Under the pieces are notes generated by a model, which worked only from the letters and a program-made list of their open reading frames with translations, had not been told where the DNA came from and did not search any database. This document shows positions 1-8,349 of a stretch of 57,277 bases of DNA, one piece after another; position 1 is the stretch's first letter, and each line of letters starts with the position of its first letter. Source of the stretch: Mucilaginibacter sp. SG564. GTDB lineage: Bacteria > Bacteroidota > Bacteroidia > Sphingobacteriales > Sphingobacteriaceae. The DNA is taken from the NCBI RefSeq assembly GCF_013149275.1, contig NZ_JABGNA010000019.1, positions 1 to 57,277 of the forward strand, read 5' to 3'. The position numbers and the translations under genes were made by a program.

Positions 1-34
1 GCGGTAAAACGTGGGAGAGTAGGTCGGTGCCAAA
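1..34 (+). rRNA. rrf: 5S rRNA, 3' end only
   Basis: The first bases contain GTGGGAGAGTAGGTCGGTGCC-type sequence, the conserved 3' arm of bacterial 5S rRNA, and a strong terminator follows about 30 bases later. The gene is cut by the window edge; 16S and 23S are presumably upstream on the same strand. The exact mature 3' end cannot be fixed by eye. Confidence 0.85.
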
Positions 35-63
35 TCTTATCATCCAGCAAGGATGTAAAACTT

Positions 64-94
64 AAAGCCTCAGCATATCGCTGAGGCTTTTTTT
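64..94 (+). terminator. Rho-independent terminator of the rRNA operon
   Basis: A perfect 8-bp stem GCCTCAGC/GCTGAGGC with loop ATATC, extended by AAA/TTT pairing and ending in a run of seven Ts, follows the 5S rRNA end by about 30 bases. This is the classical end of an rRNA transcript. Confidence 0.9.
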
Positions 95-198
95 GTGCCT
101 TTACTTTTTTCTTGGATACAGGTCCTCGATCTCTTTCAAAAACAGCTTTAAATAAGCGAATAGAATTTATTATTTTCGTTGTGATTAGATAAGCTTAT

Positions 199-687
199 AT
201 GGTAAAAAATCAGATCTACACAATTGATGAAAATCAACTTGATAATTTAAAACGTAGATTTTTATTTAGGGGAGTAAGGGTAATTGTTTTGCTTACGTTA
301 TTTATTAGTGTATTTCAGTTTCTTCAAGCTAAGAAGGGAGAAACTCTAATTATCATTGGCGTAATGATTTTTTGTATATTGATTTTAAGCATATCAGTTT
401 TTAGGGCCACTAATAAATTGGTAAAATCATATAAAACACTTCAAATTATATTGAATGATAACGGTATTGAGGCTAAGGCCGAAATGATGCCTTATAAGAG
501 TATTCGCTGGGAAAACCTAATGGTTAAAATTAAATCGAAGGGTTCGATTAATTTGTATGACAAAAGTATTTCGCCATTTATGAGAAGTATGTATGGAAAG
601 GGGGTGATTATTATTCAACCGGAAACCCTAAATAAAGAAATGCTGGTAAATGAGTTAGTAAAATACCAGCAACCGCACTATAATTGA
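199..687 (+). CDS. small two-helix membrane protein, YcxB-like topology
   Basis: A 162-residue protein I cannot assign to a characterised family. Two hydrophobic helices are visible (about residues 27-45 and 49-68), followed by a soluble tail of about 90 residues with the pattern LNDNGI...YKSIRWENL. That layout resembles YcxB-like proteins (two membrane helices plus a small PH-like beta domain), but the match is only by architecture. It is AT-rich compared with later genes. It sits alone behind the rRNA terminator, and its 3' end overlaps the convergent receiver-like gene by about 10 bases. ATG at 199 is the only sensible start. Confidence 0.6.
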   Translation: MVKNQIYTIDENQLDNLKRRFLFRGVRVIVLLTLFISVFQFLQAKKGETLIIIGVMIFCILILSISVFRATNKLVKSYKTLQIILNDNGIEAKAEMMPYKSIRWENLMVKIKSKGSINLYDKSISPFMRSMYGKGVIIIQPETLNKEMLVNELVKYQQPHYN

Positions 688-989
688 TTTGATTTTAGCG
701 CCTCGTAAATCTCCGCGCTCAGTAACCCGCTACCGCCACCATAATGCTGCACAATTTTTATATCGGGTTTGCGGGCCTTGAAGTGAGCACATAGGCTGTC
801 CTCCGAAGATTCGTCGATCCCGGCGCCTAATAAAACAAGGTCAAATACTTGCTGATCAAAAACACTAATAGCCTCCTGATCTGTAAGGCATCCCGTGCCC
901 TTCCACTCCGGGTTATTATTTACCAGGCGTACTACGGTTTGTAATATCTCCGGGTGCCTGCCTATCACTAATATTTGTGTTTGATTCAT
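678..989 (-). CDS. receiver-like (CheY-fold) protein lacking the phospho-acceptor Asp
   Basis: A 103-residue protein starting at the ATG at 989; the reading frame extends 6 codons upstream only through a TTG. It begins with a strand like the first receiver beta strand (QILVIGRHPEI) and has FDLVLLGAGID where a response regulator would have DLVLLD. The usual phosphorylated Asp is therefore Gly. The acidic pair after strand 1 is also missing (GRH). It is probably a pseudo-receiver used for protein contacts, or a decayed response regulator. No histidine kinase is nearby. Its stop overlaps the end of the convergent upstream gene. Confidence 0.6.
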   Translation of the reverse strand: MNQTQILVIGRHPEILQTVVRLVNNNPEWKGTGCLTDQEAISVFDQQVFDLVLLGAGIDESSEDSLCAHFKARKPDIKIVQHYGGGSGLLSAEIYEALKSNQL

Positions 990-1106
990 TGTTTTAATTT
1001 TTATCAACAGTGAAATGATTCCGTATCACCTTGCCCGGCACCCCTCCATCAGCCAAGGACAGAACGGAGGGGGCGAACAAAGCGCTATCAATCATCATTT
1101 AAAAAC

Positions 1107-1823
1107 TTAAAATACCATCGGAACATCTATCAATAAAAACTCAGCATCTGTAAGCGCTGTTATTTTAAATTGATCGGTGTCCCAGATGCCTAATGCGTCG
1201 CGGGTATTCAATACTTGTCCATTTATTTCCAGTTGGCCATTCAGTACAAAAGTATAAACGCCGTTACCTTGTTTTTTGATGGTATATTCTGTATCGATGC
1301 CTTTATCAAACTTGCCCAAATGAAACCAGGCATCCTGATGTATCCATACACCAGCATCATCAGGATTAGGTGACAATACCTGTTGAAGCTTGTTGTGCCT
1401 GTCGGCCAGGTTTAAGGTAAGCTGATCATAGCGGGGTTCCACATTTCTTTTATTGGGGTATATCCAGATCTGTAAAAACTTTACCTGGCTTGCTCTATCA
1501 TTATTGTATTCACTATGATAAATGCCTGTACCGGCGCTCATGGCCTGTATATCGCCATTTTTAATTACCGCTACATTGTTCATGCTGTCCTTATGTTCCA
1601 GGTCGCCTTCCAATGGTATAGAAATGATCTCCATATTATCATGCGGATGTTTGCCAAAGCCCATGCCGGCATCCACCGTATCGTCGTTCAATACGCGTAA
1701 CGCGCCAAACTGCATCCTTTCGGGATTATAATAGTTAGCAAAACTGAAGGATTGATAACTGCTTAACCAACCATGGTTGGCGTGGCCGCGGGTTTCTGCT
1801 TTATGTAAAATGGTTTGTGCCAT
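1107..1823 (-). CDS. pirin family protein (bicupin, YhaK-like)
   Basis: A 238-residue protein of the pirin/YhaK family. The N-terminal cupin carries the family's metal ligands in the right order: H59 and H61 in GKHPHDNMEIIS, then H103 and E105 in AGTGIYHSEYN. Some members are quercetin 2,3-dioxygenases and others act as redox-sensing cofactors; the sequence alone does not decide which. The C-terminal half has the weaker second cupin (residues about 150-235). The ATG at 1823 is followed at once by the typical family start. A Crp/Fnr-type regulator lies upstream on the same strand with a 167-base repeat-bearing gap. Confidence 0.9.
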   Translation of the reverse strand: MAQTILHKAETRGHANHGWLSSYQSFSFANYYNPERMQFGALRVLNDDTVDAGMGFGKHPHDNMEIISIPLEGDLEHKDSMNNVAVIKNGDIQAMSAGTGIYHSEYNNDRASQVKFLQIWIYPNKRNVEPRYDQLTLNLADRHNKLQQVLSPNPDDAGVWIHQDAWFHLGKFDKGIDTEYTIKKQGNGVYTFVLNGQLEINGQVLNTRDALGIWDTDQFKITALTDAEFLLIDVPMVF

Positions 1824-1904
1824 GATGTTTACCTTTTTGTTTGTATAACAAATTTAAGGCAACAACAATGATGTACACTTGATGTAGATTAAGAAATGAA
1901 ATGG

Positions 1905-1976
1905 CACGAATTCCACGAATTATAATAGGTTCTAATTATAAAAATGTATGGTTTGGAGTAATTCGTGCAATTCGTT
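1905..1976. repeat. imperfect inverted repeat, CACGAATTA type
   Basis: In the gap between the pirin and Crp/Fnr genes, CACGAATTA (1914-1922) is mirrored by TAATTCGTG (1959-1967), with further partial pairing of the flanking GAATTC-like sequence. No T tract follows, so I read it as a dispersed intergenic repeat rather than a terminator. Confidence 0.5.
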
Positions 1977-1990
1977 CTTTATTAGTGGTA

Positions 1991-2566
1991 TTAGTGTCTT
2001 TTGTTTCTCATCCGGCTAAAAAATTCAGGGGTGACGCCAATGTATGACGCGATCTGTTTTTGCGGCAAGTGATCTATCAGCGTAGGATAGCGTTTGCAAA
2101 AATTGTTGTAGCGCTCTTCGGCGGTTAGGCTCAAGCCGTCGATCAATCTTTGCTGACTGGCCACCAGGGAGTTTTCTGTCAGTATCCTGAAAAAGTGTTC
2201 AAACTTAGGTATCTCCAGGTATAGTTTTTCCTGGTTTACCTTTGATAGCAATAACACTTCGGTATCCTCCAACGCCTCTATATTCAAAATGCCGGGTTTT
2301 TGTGATAGCAGGCTGTACATATCGGCAATCCACCAATCGGGCGGGGCAAAACTCAATACATGTTCAATTCCGCTCTTATCAACCGTATACCCCCGCAAAC
2401 AACCCGAAGTAACAAAGGTCGAATACCTGCATATATCGCCATCAGTAAGCAACAACTGTTTCCGCTTTATCTTTTTGGTTTGTAAGTAGGCAGTGAAGGT
2501 TTCCTGTTCATCGGTTGTTAAATGAATGTGTTTGGCCAGATTATTTAATATGAGCTGAAATGACAT
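1991..2566 (-). CDS. Crp/Fnr family transcriptional regulator
   Basis: A 191-residue regulator of the small Bacteroidota Crp/Fnr type. The N-terminal part (about residues 20-115) is a cyclic-nucleotide-binding-like jelly roll. The C-terminal part carries a short helix-turn-helix read as LPQKQIASYIGVTPEFFSRMR, at residues about 165-187. I start at the ATG at 2566; the frame's earlier start is a TTG two codons upstream. No cAMP-binding arginine cassette is obvious, so the ligand is unknown. Regulators of this class often sit beside a single target gene; the pirin gene, downstream on the same strand, is the candidate. Confidence 0.85.
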   Translation of the reverse strand: MSFQLILNNLAKHIHLTTDEQETFTAYLQTKKIKRKQLLLTDGDICRYSTFVTSGCLRGYTVDKSGIEHVLSFAPPDWWIADMYSLLSQKPGILNIEALEDTEVLLLSKVNQEKLYLEIPKFEHFFRILTENSLVASQQRLIDGLSLTAEERYNNFCKRYPTLIDHLPQKQIASYIGVTPEFFSRMRNKRH

Positions 2567-2793
2567 ACGCAAAAATGAATTTAATTTTTATAAAATGTAA
2601 ATTAGCTTTCATCAATCAATAATTTAGTCCAGCCCCTCATGCCAAAATAAAGGTATGTTATGCTGATAAGCCGCATTTATAAATTAAAAATTATTGATAA
2701 GATTGTGAATACCTTGAGGTAGTATGTCCCGGGGGAATTTGCAAACAATGTAAACCGATGTGCATTTCCAATTAGTGCATATAGCAATAGTTA

Positions 2794-3978
2794 ATGAATA
2801 GCCTTATGATGAAGAATTATGCTTTAGTAGTCTGGATGTTTGTTCTTGTTACATCATCTGCATTTGGTCAGCAAAAATTTAATGGCCTCGATGTAAACCT
2901 CGGAAACATTTATCGTTTATCTGATGCCAAAACCCGATCGATAAGTCCGGAAAATTTTAATGGCGAAAAAGGCAAAGGCGGGATGGCCACCACCGGGACC
3001 GGTGCCAATGCTTCCCGCGACCTGGGGCAAACCTGGAAAGTGAGCCCAAGCGTCATTATCAAAAAGGGAACCACCTATACCATTGCCGATATTGACGGCC
3101 CCGGTGCTATCCAGCATATCTGGATGACACCCACTGGTAACTGGCGCTATTCCATACTCCGTTTTTATTGGGACGGTGAAACTACCCCGTCTGTAGAAGT
3201 ACCTGTTGGCGATTTCTTTTGCATGGGCTGGGGTAAATACGCGCCCTTGCAATCGCTGGCAGTGGCCGTTAATCCGGGCAGCGCTTTTAATTGCTACTGG
3301 CCTATGCCTTTCCGCAAAAAATGCCGCATCACCATGGAAAATATCGACGACCGTGACATGGTGCTTTATTACCAGGTAGATTATACACTCACACAAGTAC
3401 CCGAGGATGCCGCTTATTTTCATGCACAGTTTCGCAGGATAAACCCATTGCCTTATAAAAAGGATTTTGTGTTGGTGGATAGTATTCAGGGTAAAGGGCA
3501 ATACGTAGGCACGTACCTGGCCTATGGCTCCAACAAAAATGGCTGGTGGGGGGAGGGTGAGATTAAGTTTTTTATGGATGGCGATACCAAATTCCCAACG
3601 ATAAATGGCACCGGTACCGAAGATTATTTCTGCGGATCATATGATTTTGATACCCATCATAAAGATGCCAATGGCAAAGAAGAGGATAAAACCGAATACA
3701 CCGAATTTTGCAGTCCGTACAGCGGCTTACACCAGGTGATCCGTGGTGATGGACACTATAATATAGCACAGCGTTTCGGCCTGTATCGCTGGCATATTGC
3801 CGACCCGATCCGGTTTGAGAAAAGTTTAAAGGTTACCATACAAGCCCTGGGTTGGCGACACGATGGGCGGTATATGCCTTTGCAGGACGATATCGCTTCT
3901 ACGGTTTTCTGGTACCAGAGCGGCCCGCACGGCCCTTTCCCCAAGTTTCCGTCGCGTGATGAATTGGAAGTTAATTAA
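2794..3978 (+). CDS. glycoside hydrolase family 172 (DUF2961) protein, secreted
   Basis: A 394-residue protein with an N-terminal signal peptide (cleavage near SAFG-QQ, residue about 25) and the GH172/DUF2961 jelly-roll signature: GPGAIQHIWMT, then an SVEVPVGDFF stretch, and the acidic GTGTEDYF motif with E276, which aligns with the catalytic region of the family. Characterised GH172 enzymes act on fructofuranose/difructose dianhydride or on alpha-D-arabinofuranosides (Dysgonomonas arabinan enzymes). It is first in a five-gene operon, 21 bases before the FAH-type gene, which fits release of a pentose taken up and oxidised by the following genes. Starts at 2806 or 2809 (in-frame ATGs) are possible alternatives. 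Confidence 0.88.
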   Translation: MNSLMMKNYALVVWMFVLVTSSAFGQQKFNGLDVNLGNIYRLSDAKTRSISPENFNGEKGKGGMATTGTGANASRDLGQTWKVSPSVIIKKGTTYTIADIDGPGAIQHIWMTPTGNWRYSILRFYWDGETTPSVEVPVGDFFCMGWGKYAPLQSLAVAVNPGSAFNCYWPMPFRKKCRITMENIDDRDMVLYYQVDYTLTQVPEDAAYFHAQFRRINPLPYKKDFVLVDSIQGKGQYVGTYLAYGSNKNGWWGEGEIKFFMDGDTKFPTINGTGTEDYFCGSYDFDTHHKDANGKEEDKTEYTEFCSPYSGLHQVIRGDGHYNIAQRFGLYRWHIADPIRFEKSLKVTIQALGWRHDGRYMPLQDDIASTVFWYQSGPHGPFPKFPSRDELEVN

Positions 3979-3999
3979 TGTTGCTATCAGATCTACCTC

Positions 4000-4857
4000 A
4001 TGAAATTATATAAAATAGGAAAAGGCATCTTATTGGAGCATCACGATTCGGCTTATATTATTGATGACGAGTGGGACAGCCTCATCAACCGCGATGACCT
4101 TGCGGGATATCTGCAATCAATATCTGCCGATACTACCCCCATCAGTACCGAAGTAAAAAACGAACACTTAAATGGCAAAATATTACCGCCCATTGGCAGC
4201 CAGGAAGTTTGGGCGGCGGGTGTTACTTATCTGAAAAGCAGGGATGCCCGGATGGAAGAGTCCGAAAGCTCTGGCGGAGCCACTTTGTATGATAAGGTTT
4301 ATGATGCCCCACGCCCCGAGCTGTTTTTTAAAGCGATAGCGCAACGCGTCTCCGGAACAGGCGCCGAGGTTTATATCCGTAAAGATTCTGAATGGAACGT
4401 TCCCGAACCGGAGCTTACCCTGTTTATCAATTCCAAAGGAAACATACAGGGGTATACCATCGGTAACGACATGAGCTCGCGAAGTATCGAGGGCGAAAAT
4501 GCTTTGTACCTGCCGCAGGCAAAAATATATGAAAAGAGCGCCGCGCTTGGCCCTTGTTTGCTGGTAGCAACGGAGCCAATTGCTGCTGAATCGGCCATTC
4601 AAATGCTTATTAAACGTAATAACGAAGTAGTTTACAAGGATGCCACCAGCGTATCACGAATGAAACGCTCGTTAACGGAGTTGGTTGGCTATTTATACAG
4701 CGAGTGTGATTTTCCCGTGGGCGCATTTTTAATGACCGGTACCTGCCTGGTGCCGCCACCTACTTTTACCCTGCAACCCGGCGACGTAGTTGAAATTTCG
4801 ATTGATGGTATAGGCACACTGGTAAATACTATCGCATTAAATCCAAAACATAAATGA
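4000..4857 (+). CDS. FAH-fold protein, probable 2-dehydro-3-deoxy-D-arabinonate (or L-fuconate) dehydratase
   Basis: A 285-residue fumarylacetoacetate-hydrolase-fold protein. The likely metal ligands are E136 and E138 (VPEPEL) and D157 (GNDMSSR). The segments VWAAGVTYLKSRDAR (residues 70-84) and RSIEGENALYLPQAKIY resemble the archaeal KdaD branch, which dehydrates 2-keto-3-deoxy-D-arabinonate to 2,5-dioxopentanoate in non-phosphorylative pentose breakdown. The same fold also hydrolyses 2,4-diketo-3-deoxy acids, so function rests on resemblance and context. It lies 21 bases after the GH172 gene and 7 bases before the lipoprotein gene. Neither an aldonate dehydratase nor an alpha-ketoglutarate-semialdehyde dehydrogenase is in the window, so the pathway would need genes elsewhere. 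Confidence 0.8.
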   Translation: MKLYKIGKGILLEHHDSAYIIDDEWDSLINRDDLAGYLQSISADTTPISTEVKNEHLNGKILPPIGSQEVWAAGVTYLKSRDARMEESESSGGATLYDKVYDAPRPELFFKAIAQRVSGTGAEVYIRKDSEWNVPEPELTLFINSKGNIQGYTIGNDMSSRSIEGENALYLPQAKIYEKSAALGPCLLVATEPIAAESAIQMLIKRNNEVVYKDATSVSRMKRSLTELVGYLYSECDFPVGAFLMTGTCLVPPPTFTLQPGDVVEISIDGIGTLVNTIALNPKHK

Positions 4858-4864
4858 GCATGGT

Positions 4865-6079
4865 ATGAGAGTAGTTAAAATTTTATTCTTTGCTTTATGG
4901 GTAGTTGGTTTAAATGCATGCAACGTACAAACAGCTCCGCCGCCAGCTGCTAAAGGTACTTTTGGTTACGATCTGGAGTTTTTAAAAGCAAAGGATAGTG
5001 TTGTTGTTTTAAGCAGCGCTGATGGTAAAGGACAGGTTATTGTTTCTCCTAAATACCAGGCTAAAGTATTTACCTCAACTGCGGATGGTTTGAATGGCAA
5101 AAGCTTTGGCTGGATAAAATACGAAACTTTTAACGCCAAACAATTGGATGCCCACATGAATGCCTACGGTGGCGAGGATCGACTTTGGCTTGGCCCCGAA
5201 GGTGGCAGATTCTCCCTGTTTTTTAAACCGGGCACCAAAATGGAGTTCGACAACTGGCATACCCCGCCGGCTATTGATAATGAGAGTTGGGACCTGATTT
5301 CATCAACCGGTAAAAAAGCCAGCCTCGCAAAAAGTACCAGTATACAAAATTATGCGGGTACAACATTATCCATCAAACTACAACGCGATGTTGAGATATT
5401 AGAACCTGCCGCTATCCAGCAACTATTGGGGATTGATGCAGATAGTACGGTAAAATCTGTAGGGTTTGCTACGGTAAACACCATTGCCAATAGCGGCACC
5501 GCAGCCTGGGATAAAACTGCCGGTGCACCCTGTTTATGGAGCCTGGATATGTTTACCCCATCACCCCAAACGGTAATTATTGTACCTTACAAAGAAGAGG
5601 CTACGGGTAAAGTGGCCACCACTAACTATTTTGGCGAGATATCTAAAGACAGGATCGTGTACAACAACGGCACCCTATTATTTAAAGCCGACGGAAAATC
5701 GCGTGGTAAATTAGGTATTCCGCCCAACCGGGCCAAAAATAGGATCGGCAGTTACGATGCCGCAAATCATGTTTTGACGATTGTACTTTTTGACCTTGAT
5801 ACTCAAGGCGATTACCTGAACCAGGAATGGAAACCGGGTACAGCACCTTTTACCGGTGATGCCGTTAACGCCTATAACGACGGGCCATTGGCTAATGGTA
5901 GCCAGATGGGCCCTTTTTATGAATTGGAAAGCGTATCGCCCGCGGCATTTTTAAAACCTGGCGAAAAACTATCACACAAGCATAGCGTATTTCACTTTAT
6001 CGGGAATATAGATGCCCTGGATAAGATAGCATTGAAAACACTTGGCTATTCGCTTCATGATAAAAATCATAATATTTAA
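4865..6079 (+). CDS. mutarotase-like lipoprotein of unknown function (DUF6786/DUF4380-like)
   Basis: A 404-residue protein with a lipoprotein signal peptide; the lipobox is LNAC with the lipidated Cys at residue 19. The body looks like an all-beta galactose-mutarotase-type sandwich, with the pattern YGGEDRLWLGPEGG (about residues 98-111) recalling DUF4380 proteins. I believe it belongs to a Bacteroidota-specific DUF (possibly DUF6786), unverified. In this operon, between a sugar-acid dehydratase and a sugar symporter, an envelope-anchored aldose epimerase or sugar-binding role is plausible but unproven. The gap to the symporter gene is 46 bases. Confidence 0.65.
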   Translation: MRVVKILFFALWVVGLNACNVQTAPPPAAKGTFGYDLEFLKAKDSVVVLSSADGKGQVIVSPKYQAKVFTSTADGLNGKSFGWIKYETFNAKQLDAHMNAYGGEDRLWLGPEGGRFSLFFKPGTKMEFDNWHTPPAIDNESWDLISSTGKKASLAKSTSIQNYAGTTLSIKLQRDVEILEPAAIQQLLGIDADSTVKSVGFATVNTIANSGTAAWDKTAGAPCLWSLDMFTPSPQTVIIVPYKEEATGKVATTNYFGEISKDRIVYNNGTLLFKADGKSRGKLGIPPNRAKNRIGSYDAANHVLTIVLFDLDTQGDYLNQEWKPGTAPFTGDAVNAYNDGPLANGSQMGPFYELESVSPAAFLKPGEKLSHKHSVFHFIGNIDALDKIALKTLGYSLHDKNHNI

Positions 6080-6125
6080 ATAAACACATTCAAAACCTAA
6101 TTATTAAACCCATTACAACCACCCA

Positions 6126-7403
6126 ATGACCAAGAACAACAATCTGTTTGCTGTAGCCCTCATCACCTCGCTGTTTTTTATATGGGGTTTCGCGCTAAAT
6201 CTTAACCCTATCCTTATTCCGCATTTAAAGAAGGCCTGTCAACTGAGCGATTTGCAATCCTCATTGGTTGATTCTGCATCTTACATTGCTTATTTCCTGT
6301 TACCCATACCCGCTGCGCAGTTCATGAAACGTTATGGTTATAAAGGGGGAATATTATTGGGGTTGATTTTGTTTTCGGCCGGGGCATTTTTGTTTTATCC
6401 AGCCTCTATTGTTCGTAATTACGCGTTTTTCCTGGGTGCCTTATTCATCATATTTTCTGGGGCAGCATTTTTAGAGACTGCAGCAAATCCTTACATCACC
6501 GCATTGGGTGATCCCGAAGGCGCTACACAACGCATCAATTTTGCACAAATGTTTAACGGCTTTGCAGCAGTTGCAGCATCGTATATAGGCGGGCATGTTA
6601 TTTTATCTGGCAAAACGCTGTCGCCGCAACAAGAGGCGGCTATGTCAACGGAGCAACTGAATACTTATCTCAGTAAGGAAGCATCATCTGTACAGTTACC
6701 TTTTATTATTATTGGGGGCGTAGTATTAATTGTAGCTATTTTGTTATATCGTACGCACTTGCCTCAGATTGTAGAAGAAGGTGAGGGACAGGAGCATCAC
6801 GAAAGTTTATCACTCTTTCAGCGTACAGTGGCTTTGTTAAAAGAAAAGCAACTAAGATTTGGTGTATTTGCCCAGTTTTTTTATGTAGGAGCACAGGCTT
6901 GTGTAGGTAGTTTTTTTATCCGTTTTTCTGAACGGGTGGCAGGTATGAATGAGACGCTTGCATCTAATTATTTAGCGGTTGCACTTTTTGCTTTTATGGC
7001 CGGACGACTTGTAGGCACATTTTTAATGACGTTTATTAATCCGGTAAAATTACTGGCCATTTTTGGTATTACCAATGTGATACTGATTGCGGTTTCTGTT
7101 TTTCTGCATGGAAAATTCCCGGTATTTGCATTGATAGGTGTTGAGTTTTTTATGTCGATCATGTTTCCAACCATTTTTTCTTTAAGTATCCGTGGTTTGG
7201 GAGCCAAAACAAAGGAAGGGTCTTCACTGGTGATCATGGCTATTGTGGGCGGCGCGGTTTTCCCTCCAATTATGGGGCGTTTATCCGATCTAACTAATAT
7301 ACAAATAGCCTATCTGGTACCGGCAGCCTGCTTTTTGTTTGTGTTTTATTTTGCCATAAAAAACCTGAAAGTAAAAGAGGTGAAAATTTCAGTTTCTCAT
7401 TAA
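6126..7403 (+). CDS. FucP-type MFS sugar:H+ symporter
   Basis: A 425-residue, about 12-helix permease of the FucP branch of the major facilitator superfamily. The N terminus (ALITSLFFIWGFALNLNPIL), the pattern SGAAFLETAANPYI near residue 118 and RINFAQMFNG near residue 138 are hallmarks of the L-fucose permease group, which also takes D-arabinose and related sugars. It presumably imports the monosaccharide made by the GH172 enzyme or arriving from the periplasm. It is fourth in the operon, with 28 bases to the SDR gene. Substrate cannot be read from sequence. Confidence 0.9.
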   Translation: MTKNNNLFAVALITSLFFIWGFALNLNPILIPHLKKACQLSDLQSSLVDSASYIAYFLLPIPAAQFMKRYGYKGGILLGLILFSAGAFLFYPASIVRNYAFFLGALFIIFSGAAFLETAANPYITALGDPEGATQRINFAQMFNGFAAVAASYIGGHVILSGKTLSPQQEAAMSTEQLNTYLSKEASSVQLPFIIIGGVVLIVAILLYRTHLPQIVEEGEGQEHHESLSLFQRTVALLKEKQLRFGVFAQFFYVGAQACVGSFFIRFSERVAGMNETLASNYLAVALFAFMAGRLVGTFLMTFINPVKLLAIFGITNVILIAVSVFLHGKFPVFALIGVEFFMSIMFPTIFSLSIRGLGAKTKEGSSLVIMAIVGGAVFPPIMGRLSDLTNIQIAYLVPAACFLFVFYFAIKNLKVKEVKISVSH

Positions 7404-7431
7404 AGTATTGAATAAGATATAATATATAAAG

Positions 7432-8223
7432 ATGAATTTAGAACTCACAGATAAGGTAATTATAGTAACCGGTGGTGCAAAGGGCATTGGCGAAGGGATT
7501 GTAAAAGTATTAGCTGCTGAAGGTGCCATACCGGTTATTGTTGGTAGGGTAGAGGCGGATAACCTTAAGACGGTACATGCGGTAGAGGCAGCAGGAGGAA
7601 GGGCTTTCCAGGTAGTGGCAGAACTGACAGACCCTGCAGCAAGTGAGCATGCTATTAAAGCTGTAGTTGCCCGGTTTGGCCGTATTGATGGCCTGGTGAA
7701 TAATGCTGGTGTAAACGATGGCGTAGGATTGGAGAGCGGCGATTATGAAGGCTTTATGGCATCGTTGCATAAAAATGTGGTGCATTATTACCTGATGGCC
7801 CATCATGCTTTACCCGAACTGAAAAAATCAAAGGGGGCTATATTGAATATCACCTCAAAAACGGCAGATACCGGTCAGGGCCATACCTCTGGCTATGCAG
7901 CATCAAACGGTGGGCGTAATGCTTTAACCCGCGAATGGGCTGTTGAATTGTTGAAATATGGCATCCGCGTTAACGCCATTGTAGTGGCCGAATGCTGGAC
8001 ACCGCTATATGCCAACTGGATAAAAACATTACCAGATCCGGATGGTAAATTGCGCGAAATTGAAGCCAAGATACCACTAGGCAACCGCATGACTACCGCC
8101 GAGGAAATTGCCAATACCACCGCGTTTTTATTGTCGCCATGCTCAAGCCACACCACAGGGCAGCTTATTTATGTAGATGGCGGTTATGTTCATTTAGACA
8201 GGGCATTGGCCAACGCTGAGTAG
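7432..8223 (+). CDS. SDR family oxidoreductase, probable L-fucose/D-arabinose dehydrogenase
   Basis: A 263-residue classical-size short-chain dehydrogenase. TGGAKGIG at residues 13-20 binds the dinucleotide and VNNAG (about 89-93) is intact. The catalytic row is S142 and Y155 in their usual spacing of 13, but the expected Lys four residues after Tyr is Asn159 (SGYAASNGG). In the context of FucP and the KdaD-like enzyme it most likely oxidises L-fucose or D-arabinose to the lactone. The TAG stop is followed 33 bases later by a terminator, making it the last gene of the operon. Missing Lys could mean altered chemistry or a lineage-specific variant; see findings. Confidence 0.8.
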   Translation: MNLELTDKVIIVTGGAKGIGEGIVKVLAAEGAIPVIVGRVEADNLKTVHAVEAAGGRAFQVVAELTDPAASEHAIKAVVARFGRIDGLVNNAGVNDGVGLESGDYEGFMASLHKNVVHYYLMAHHALPELKKSKGAILNITSKTADTGQGHTSGYAASNGGRNALTREWAVELLKYGIRVNAIVVAECWTPLYANWIKTLPDPDGKLREIEAKIPLGNRMTTAEEIANTTAFLLSPCSSHTTGQLIYVDGGYVHLDRALANAE

Positions 8224-8256
8224 TATAGCATCCGATTAACAGATATTTGAAATTAA

Positions 8257-8290
8257 AAAGCCATACGTAATTTACGTATGGCTTTGTTTG
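8257..8290. terminator. bidirectional Rho-independent terminator
   Basis: Stem CCATACGT/ACGTATGG with loop AATTT, extended by AAAG/CTTT, followed by TTGTTTGTTT on the plus strand and preceded by A-rich sequence that gives a T tract on the minus strand. It separates the convergent SDR and GLPGLI genes. Confidence 0.8.
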
Positions 8291-8349
8291 TTTATCACCA
8301 ATCGCGATAAACTAATTGTATAATGTTCAGGTTGGTTGCATTTTGTTAT

